This document shows positions 59,058 through 64,000 of a stretch of 64,000 bases of DNA, piece after piece. Origin of the DNA: Caproicibacterium amylolyticum (GTDB taxonomy: Bacteria; Bacillota; Clostridia; Oscillospirales; Acutalibacteraceae). Within the stretch, counting starts at the first letter, position 1. Every line of letters begins with the position of its first letter. The translations under genes were made by a program, and so were the position numbers. The DNA is taken from positions 2,418,001 through 2,482,000 of the forward strand of contig NZ_CP060696.1 in the NCBI RefSeq assembly GCF_014467055.1, read 5' to 3'. A model generated the notes under the pieces. It saw nothing but the letters and a program-made list of their open reading frames with translations, was not told the origin of the DNA and ran no database searches.

Positions 59058-59982
59058 CGCTGCCATCAAAAAATTCAATTTCAAGAAAGCGGTGACCGTT
59101 TACCTGGTCCTTGCGGTCCTGGCCGGAATCCTGTCGGCCGGCTTTCTGGTCCATACTTTCCGGGACAGGATCGTCCTTGCCCAAGGGTACCGCAGAGTGA
59201 GCGAACAGGCAATCGGCATGAAGAGCGGATACGAGGGATTAAAGCCCGAGCTGAATCAATTGGCGGCTTCCTCGCCGGATCTGGTGGACATTTTGATTTT
59301 GGACGGACAAAACCGGATTTTGTTCGCCGCAAAGCATTCGGATTTGTCAAAGGAAGGTTCTCTGAACCTTGTGGAGAAACCGGATGGCCAAAATCGTTAT
59401 TTCACGGATGCGACGAATCCGAACCTGCATTTCCGCTTGCTGGACGGCGGTAGGCTGAAAGCCTCGAAAGAACTGCTCGGAATCGACGAAGAGGCGGAGC
59501 AGGAGATGCAGGATCGCTCCTTTTATAAAAAGCAAGACCGGCAGCAGAAAAACTATCTGCTCTCTTACCTGGCGGACGAGCCGGGCGGCGGAAAAATTTA
59601 TTTTATCAGCAGCGCTCAGCCGGTCCCGCGCGGCGAATTCTATCTGAAGGCCGCAGCCGCCCTCGCCGTCCTTTCCTTCATGGTTTACTGGGTCCTTCTG
59701 GCCCTCTGGGTTTACGCGCAGGCCCTCAAGGCCCGGATGGACGCGGCGGTATGGGGGATCGCCACGCTTTTTACCAATCTGGCCGGATGGCTCGTTTTTC
59801 TTTTGTACCGGCAAAGCCGCCAGACCTGTTACCGGTGCGGAGCCGTGCAAAACAAAGACAACGCCTACTGTACCTGCTGCGGGGCGAAACTCGGAAAAAT
59901 ATGTCCTCGGTGCCATATGCCGGGGAGCGAAGACGACCGGTACTGCAAACACTGCGGCAGCGCACTGGATGGAGGAGAGTAG
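59044..59982 (+). CDS. Membrane protein with extracytoplasmic domain and double zinc-ribbon tail
   Basis: 312 residues; GGGAGG precedes the ATG at 8 nt, and the gene overlaps the previous one by 14 nt. Transmembrane segments at ~18-38 and ~205-245 flank an outside domain of ~165 residues (DLVDILILDGQNRILFAAK and FRLLDGG resemble a Cache/PAS-type sensor strand). The C-terminal ~55 residues carry two zinc ribbons (CYRCGA...CTCCGA; CPRCHM...CKHCGS) in the cytoplasm. It is probably a sensor for the ECF system. Function inferred. Confidence 0.8.
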   Translation: MNHFDAAIKKFNFKKAVTVYLVLAVLAGILSAGFLVHTFRDRIVLAQGYRRVSEQAIGMKSGYEGLKPELNQLAASSPDLVDILILDGQNRILFAAKHSDLSKEGSLNLVEKPDGQNRYFTDATNPNLHFRLLDGGRLKASKELLGIDEEAEQEMQDRSFYKKQDRQQKNYLLSYLADEPGGGKIYFISSAQPVPRGEFYLKAAAALAVLSFMVYWVLLALWVYAQALKARMDAAVWGIATLFTNLAGWLVFLLYRQSRQTCYRCGAVQNKDNAYCTCCGAKLGKICPRCHMPGSEDDRYCKHCGSALDGGE

Positions 59983-59989
59983 GGACGGG

Positions 59990-60616
59990 ATGAATAAACG
60001 CATCATATGGCTTGTGGTGATGCCGGTCATTTTATTTGCGATGCTCGCTGTATGTATCTATGCCGGAATCACTATTCGCTTTGAAGGATGGTTTTATGGG
60101 GAAGCAGTGGAAAATATGTCACCCGTTTTGACTGCAATGATGAAGGTGATCACCCATCTCGGCGATCCAATTACTGTAATTGTGTTCTGCCTGTCACTGT
60201 TTCTCGCACCAAAAACGAGGAGAACCATCGCACTGCCTACTTCGGCGGTAGTGATAATGTCCGGTGTGTTCAACGTCCTCCTGAAGCAGATTTTCGCGAG
60301 GGGACGCCCGAATGTCCTCCGGCTGATCAGCGAAACGGGCTACAGCTTTCCCAGCGGCCATGCGATGATCAACGCGTCGCTCTATGTCATGCTGATCTTG
60401 ATGATCATCCGGTATCTTGGAAGTTTTTCCCGAAAACTATTTCTTTCTTCCCTGTGCATCGCCTTGGCGGGCCTGATCGGATTCAGCCGAGTCTATCTGG
60501 GCGTCCACTATGCGAGCGATGTTCTGGGCGGCTGGCTGTTCGGGGCCGCCATATCCCTGCTGGTTTACTCGCTTTGGAACGGCAGACAAGCAAAGATTAA
60601 AAACTCGGATTTTTGA
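59990..60616 (+). CDS. PAP2 family phosphatase (undecaprenyl-pyrophosphatase type)
   Basis: 208 residues from ATG 59990 (GGGACGGG upstream); an ATG at 59969 overlaps the end of the previous gene. Six membrane segments. The tripartite PAP2 signature is complete: KQIFARGRP, then SFPSGHAM, then SRVYLGVHYASDVLGG with catalytic His residues. Such enzymes dephosphorylate lipid phosphates outside the membrane; the BcrC subgroup recycles undecaprenyl pyrophosphate and confers bacitracin resistance. It is in an ECF sigma operon next to a DedA gene. Confidence 0.9.
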   Translation: MNKRIIWLVVMPVILFAMLAVCIYAGITIRFEGWFYGEAVENMSPVLTAMMKVITHLGDPITVIVFCLSLFLAPKTRRTIALPTSAVVIMSGVFNVLLKQIFARGRPNVLRLISETGYSFPSGHAMINASLYVMLILMIIRYLGSFSRKLFLSSLCIALAGLIGFSRVYLGVHYASDVLGGWLFGAAISLLVYSLWNGRQAKIKNSDF

Positions 60617-60629
60617 AAGGAAGTTCAAA

Positions 60630-61241
60630 ATGCAGGAATGGGTCATCCATATTATGAACCAGTACGGATACGTGGGGATAGCACTGCTGATCGCAATCGA
60701 GAACCTGTTTCCTCCCATTCCGTCCGAGCTGATCCTGACTTTCGGCGGCTTCATGACCACTTACACCAGCATGAACATCTGGATCGTCACCTTGTCCGCC
60801 ACCATCGGGTCGGTGGCCGGGGCAATCGTCCTTTACGGCGTCGGACGGCTGCTTCCGGCCGAGAAAATGGACAGGTTCATCGGGAAATGGGGACATGTCC
60901 TCGGGCTGAAAAAAGGGGATGTGGAACGGGCGGATAACTGGTTTAATCGGCGCGGTGCCTCCACCGTCTTTTTTTGCCGGTTTATTCCATTAGTCCGAAG
61001 CCTCATCTCCATCCCTGCGGGGATGGCGCGGATGCGCAGAGGCAGGTTCCTTTTGTACACTATCCTCGGCTCCGCAATTTGGAATGTGGTTCTGGTGCTG
61101 CTGGGCGCTTTTGCCGGAGCCGGCTGGGAACGCGTCAGCCAATCCATGAATCTCTATACCTACATTGCTCTCGCCGTGATGGCGGTCGGAGGGGTCGGTT
61201 TTGTTGTTTGGATTTCTAAAAAAAGGAAAAATCAAAAATAG
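60630..61241 (+). CDS. DedA family membrane protein
   Basis: 203 residues from ATG 60630 with GAAAGGAAG upstream. ALLIAIENLFPPIPSELILTFGGFM (~16-40) is the DedA motif. RRGASTVFFCRFIPLVRSLISIPAGMARM is the second conserved re-entrant block with the essential Arg residues. DedA proteins include UptA-type undecaprenyl-phosphate flippases. It is 13 nt after the PAP2 gene, so the two probably act in lipid-carrier recycling. Confidence 0.92.
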   Translation: MQEWVIHIMNQYGYVGIALLIAIENLFPPIPSELILTFGGFMTTYTSMNIWIVTLSATIGSVAGAIVLYGVGRLLPAEKMDRFIGKWGHVLGLKKGDVERADNWFNRRGASTVFFCRFIPLVRSLISIPAGMARMRRGRFLLYTILGSAIWNVVLVLLGAFAGAGWERVSQSMNLYTYIALAVMAVGGVGFVVWISKKRKNQK

Positions 61242-61304
61242 GTTTTCTCTCAGGATCCGCCATAAAATTCATGATAGGAATCTTATATTTTTGTTTTTAA
61301 TCAC

Positions 61305-61333
61305 TTGACGTGAGTAAATGAATATGATAAAAT
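61305..61333 (+). promoter_or_regulatory. Promoter of the NiCo-riboswitch ATPase gene
   Basis: TTGACG (61305-61310), 17-nt spacer, TAAAAT (61328-61333), ~30 nt before the aptamer. Confidence 0.65.
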
Positions 61334-61363
61334 ATCTTTCATCTCTCTGCGCTGCATTTAATC

Positions 61364-61453
61364 TACAGTACAAACTGAGCAGGCGATAAACCCGATATTG
61401 GGTTTATGGGGCTGGGCCTCGCGGCAACAGGTTGATCAGAACCTGTGGGACAG
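61364..61453 (+). promoter_or_regulatory. NiCo (czcD-type) riboswitch
   Basis: ACTGAGCAGGCGAT, a hairpin with ACCCGATATTGGGT, GGGGCTGGGCC, GCGGCAACAGG and CCTGTGGGACAG match the conserved four-helix NiCo aptamer (GAGCAGGC, GGGCNGGGCC-type core, GGGACAG end). The class was described as Ni/Co-sensing and was later reported to respond to Fe(II). It precedes a P-type cation ATPase, its usual kind of target. Confidence 0.88.
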
Positions 61454-61475
61454 TATGTTGTCTCACAGGTATTTT
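61441..61475 (+). terminator. Intrinsic terminator overlapping the NiCo aptamer
   Basis: ACCTGTGGGACA / TGTCTCACAGGT hairpin followed by ATTTTTGT. Its 5' arm is also the 3' part of the aptamer, so metal binding would prevent termination and switch the gene on. Confidence 0.8.
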
Positions 61476-61561
61476 TGTACCCTTTTGAGGCTGCAGCTGT
61501 ATCTTTGCAATGCCATAGAGCTGTCGCATAAATGCTGAGAAGCATGATGGAGGTAACTTTT

Positions 61562-64000
61562 ATGACAGAACGAAAGAAAACCATAAATCCAACCGGCCTG
61601 ACAACGGCGGAAGCCGTGCAACGTCAAAAGCGATTCGGCAGGAACGAATTGATTCCGAAAAAGAAAAAGAATGTTCTTCAAGAGATTTTGAAAGCCTTGT
61701 CGGAACCTATGTTTTTGCTGCTCATCGTGACGGCGGTCATCTATTTTTTGCTGGGTGAGCCGCGCGACGGAGTTGTTATGCTGATCTTTGTATCGGGTAT
61801 GATCAGTATCGATGTGATTCAGGGCTGGAAAACCGACAAGACTCTGAACGCCTTAAAGGATCTCGCGGCGCCGCGCATTACGGTGCTGCGGGACGGAGCG
61901 GAGCGGCGGATCGACAGCGCCGATCTTGTCCCGGAGGATATCATGCTGATTGCCGAAGGCGACAAGATCCCGGCGGACGGGGAGATCCTTCAGGCGAACG
62001 ATTTGTGCGTCGACGAGTCGTCCATGACGGGCGAAGCGGAAGGCGTTTGGAAGGTCGCGCTCGGGACCGCCGATGCAGACGGCGGGCACTGGCGGCGCGA
62101 CCACTGCTACGCGGGGACTCTTGTGACGCAGGGAAGCGCGCTGGTCCGCGTGGATCAAATCGGCAAAGCCACCGAGTTCGGGAAAATCGGTACAAATGTC
62201 GTCGGCGCACCGGAAGCCCCGTCGCCGCTTCAGAGGCAGACCCGCGGGCTCGTGAAGCTTTGCGCGGTTATTGCGGCGGTCCTGTTTGTATTGGTAGGCT
62301 GCTTCACCTGGCTGAATATCCCGGACCACCAATTTACCGACAGGCTGATCGAAAGCATCCTTTCCGGCGTCACGCTCGCCATGGCCATGATCCCGGAAGA
62401 GTTCCCGGTTATTTTGACAGTCTTCCTTTCCATGGGCGCATGGCGGCTTGCAAAAAAGCATTCGCTGATGCGCAGGCTGGCTTCCGTGGAAACGCTCGGC
62501 GCCGTGTCGGTTCTTTGCGTTGATAAGACCGGCACCATTACGATGAATCAGATGACCGTATGCGATACGTGGACAGAGGAAAACAAAGAGCGGGACCTCT
62601 GCGCGGTCATGGGGATGGCCTGCGAACCGGACGCATATGACCCTATGGAAAAGGCCATGATTTCGTATTGTGAAGGCAGGGGCCTGTCCAGGGATTTCCT
62701 GTTCGGCGGCAAGCTGATTCGGGAATATTCCTTCACTCATGAGGCAAAAATGATGGGCCATGTCTGGAGACGCGGCAATGAAATCCTGATCGCCGCGAAA
62801 GGCTCGCCGGAAAAGGTCCTCGCTTTATGTAATCTCAATTCGGACGAACGGGACAAAGCGCAGGAAAAAGCCGCCGATATGGCGGCACGCGGGCTCCGCG
62901 TGATCGCGGTTGGCAGAATGGACGTTGGAACGGCGGGCGAAGTTCCCGCTTCTTTGGCCCAATGCCGCCTTCAGTTCTGCGGATTGGTTGGCCTTGCGGA
63001 TCCTCCGAGGGAATCCGTAAAAGCGGATATCCTCCGCTGCAGGAAGGCAGGCGTCCGCGTTGTGATGATTACGGGCGACAACGGCATCACGGCAGGCGCG
63101 ATCGCGAAGCAGATCGGCATGCCATGCGGGAAATCCGTCACTGGCGACGAGATCGACCGGATGACGGATGAGGAACTTCAGAGACGTGTCCGTTCCGTCA
63201 GCATTTTTTCCCGCGTCGTCCCGGAGCATAAGATGCGCATCGTGAAGGCTTTCAAGGCAAACGGCGAGATCGTGGCAATGACGGGCGACGGGGTCAACGA
63301 CGCCCCCGCGCTCAAATATGCCGATATCGGCATCGCGATGGGAAAGCGCGGTTCGGAGGTGTCCCGCGAAGCCGCCGATCTCATCCTGCTTGACGATAAT
63401 TTTTCGACGATTGTGGATACCATCAGGGACGGCAGGCGGATTTACGACAACATCAAAAAAGCGGTCGGATATGTGTTCACGATTCACATTCCAATCGCGT
63501 TTTCCTGTCTGTTGGCCCCTCTTCTGAAAGTAAATCCGGCGAACCTTATGTTACTGCCCATCCATGTCGTCCTTTTGGAACTGATTATCGACCCGACCTG
63601 CTCCATCATTTTTGAACGGCAGCCCGCGGAACAGAATGTGATGGAACGCGATCCCCGTGATCCGAAAGAAAAACTGATGAGAGCGAAAGGTCTCTTCAGA
63701 AGCATTCTGCAGGGGCTGACGGTTTTTGCCTCTTCTTTTGGAACCTATTATACGGTTCTTATGGCAGATCCAGCCGTAAACGCTCCGGTTGCCCGTGCAA
63801 TGGGCCTTTCCATTATTTTTCTAAGCAATCTGCTTTTGGTTCTGGTCAACAGTTCCCAAACGGATTTTGCATTCCAGTCATTCCACCGTCTGATCAAAGA
63901 CAAGGTGATGTGGGCGGCCTTTGCGGGAACCATTTCCATGCTTGTCCTGCTCTTATACACTCCGCTTTCAGCCTTTGTGAAGCTGGCTCCGCTGACCGGA
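61562..64000 (+). CDS. P-type cation-transporting ATPase (runs off window end)
   Basis: 813 codons are in the window with no stop; family length is ~850-900, so little is missing. GGAGG lies 8 nt before the ATG. The N-terminal cation-ATPase domain is followed by the actuator motif ESSMTGEA. In TM4 there is PEEFP (~278-282) in place of the PEGLP of Ca pumps. The phosphorylation motif DKTGT has Asp321; MITGDNG and GDGVNDAP follow. Under a NiCo riboswitch it probably exports Fe(II), Co(II) or Ni(II). It has no N-terminal Cys-rich metal-binding domain, which argues against a copper pump. Confidence 0.93.
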   Translation, partial: MTERKKTINPTGLTTAEAVQRQKRFGRNELIPKKKKNVLQEILKALSEPMFLLLIVTAVIYFLLGEPRDGVVMLIFVSGMISIDVIQGWKTDKTLNALKDLAAPRITVLRDGAERRIDSADLVPEDIMLIAEGDKIPADGEILQANDLCVDESSMTGEAEGVWKVALGTADADGGHWRRDHCYAGTLVTQGSALVRVDQIGKATEFGKIGTNVVGAPEAPSPLQRQTRGLVKLCAVIAAVLFVLVGCFTWLNIPDHQFTDRLIESILSGVTLAMAMIPEEFPVILTVFLSMGAWRLAKKHSLMRRLASVETLGAVSVLCVDKTGTITMNQMTVCDTWTEENKERDLCAVMGMACEPDAYDPMEKAMISYCEGRGLSRDFLFGGKLIREYSFTHEAKMMGHVWRRGNEILIAAKGSPEKVLALCNLNSDERDKAQEKAADMAARGLRVIAVGRMDVGTAGEVPASLAQCRLQFCGLVGLADPPRESVKADILRCRKAGVRVVMITGDNGITAGAIAKQIGMPCGKSVTGDEIDRMTDEELQRRVRSVSIFSRVVPEHKMRIVKAFKANGEIVAMTGDGVNDAPALKYADIGIAMGKRGSEVSREAADLILLDDNFSTIVDTIRDGRRIYDNIKKAVGYVFTIHIPIAFSCLLAPLLKVNPANLMLLPIHVVLLELIIDPTCSIIFERQPAEQNVMERDPRDPKEKLMRAKGLFRSILQGLTVFASSFGTYYTVLMADPAVNAPVARAMGLSIIFLSNLLLVLVNSSQTDFAFQSFHRLIKDKVMWAAFAGTISMLVLLLYTPLSAFVKLAPLTG

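Noticed and set aside
61853..62761. 302-codon frame opposite the P-type ATPase
   Set aside because: The plus strand is continuously open and encodes all P-type ATPase motifs; this is its shadow.

Overview
The window looks like a chromosomal segment of an anaerobic, low-to-middle GC Firmicute of class Clostridia, probably an Oscillospiraceae/Acutalibacteraceae-type genome. The grounds are AGGAGG ribosome sites, TTGACA/TATAAT promoters, Firmicute-type riboswitches (TPP, c-di-GMP-I, NiCo), a split PyrD/PyrK dihydroorotate dehydrogenase, SEDS/PBP pairs and YesM/YesN two-component genes. The genus is a guess. No rRNA is present, and there is one intact tRNA (Ser-CGA).

Positions 1-40,200 read as core chromosome. 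First comes carbohydrate use (partial GH20 hexosaminidase, RpiR regulator, metallophosphoesterase), then a methionine importer (metN-metI-[repeat]-metQ) and a DUF4340 lipoprotein. Next is a sugar-uptake block on the minus strand (GH30 glycosidase, binding protein, two permeases, YesM/YesN). A TPP-riboswitch-controlled thiamine-precursor transporter follows, then an FHA-SEDS/PBP wall-synthesis pair, a pyridoxamine kinase, a pyrimidine operon (pyrC-[repeat]-pyrF-pyrK-pyrD-phosphatase-ruvX), serC-serA, a YdcF protein and a malic enzyme. Between the malic enzyme and a DUF1292 gene lies about 1 kb without a credible protein. On the minus strand it has a perfect consensus promoter and ends at a strong terminator, so it probably encodes a large structured RNA of about 900 nt. 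A probable 6S RNA, a DegV protein, a binding protein fused to a peptidoglycan-binding domain and a DUF815 ATPase follow.

At 40,527-40,615 a tRNA-Ser(CGA) is followed by a tyrosine integrase, a Xis-like protein, a resolvase-like protein lacking its serine, MazF and a sigma-like protein. This is the left end of an integrated island; its right end was not found. The cargo is metal and metalloid resistance: hesB-like/arsA/arsD/acr3/arsR, a CoA-disulfide reductase with rhodanese domain under a second ArsR, a C_GCAxxG_C_C protein, an ArsN-like acetyltransferase, arsM under a MarR regulator, a FetAB-like iron exporter, an MFS transporter, and a P-type ATPase under a NiCo riboswitch that runs off the end. 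Just before that ATPase sits an ECF sigma operon with a PAP2 phosphatase and a DedA protein, which suggests undecaprenyl-phosphate recycling under envelope stress.

The best candidates for something undescribed are the ~900-nt RNA, a c-di-GMP riboswitch whose only visible downstream gene is a 13-25 codon peptide, a 62-residue protein made of 16-residue repeats inside the ars island, a structured ~420-bp region between mazF and the sigma-like gene, and a dispersed non-coding repeat that interrupts two operons.
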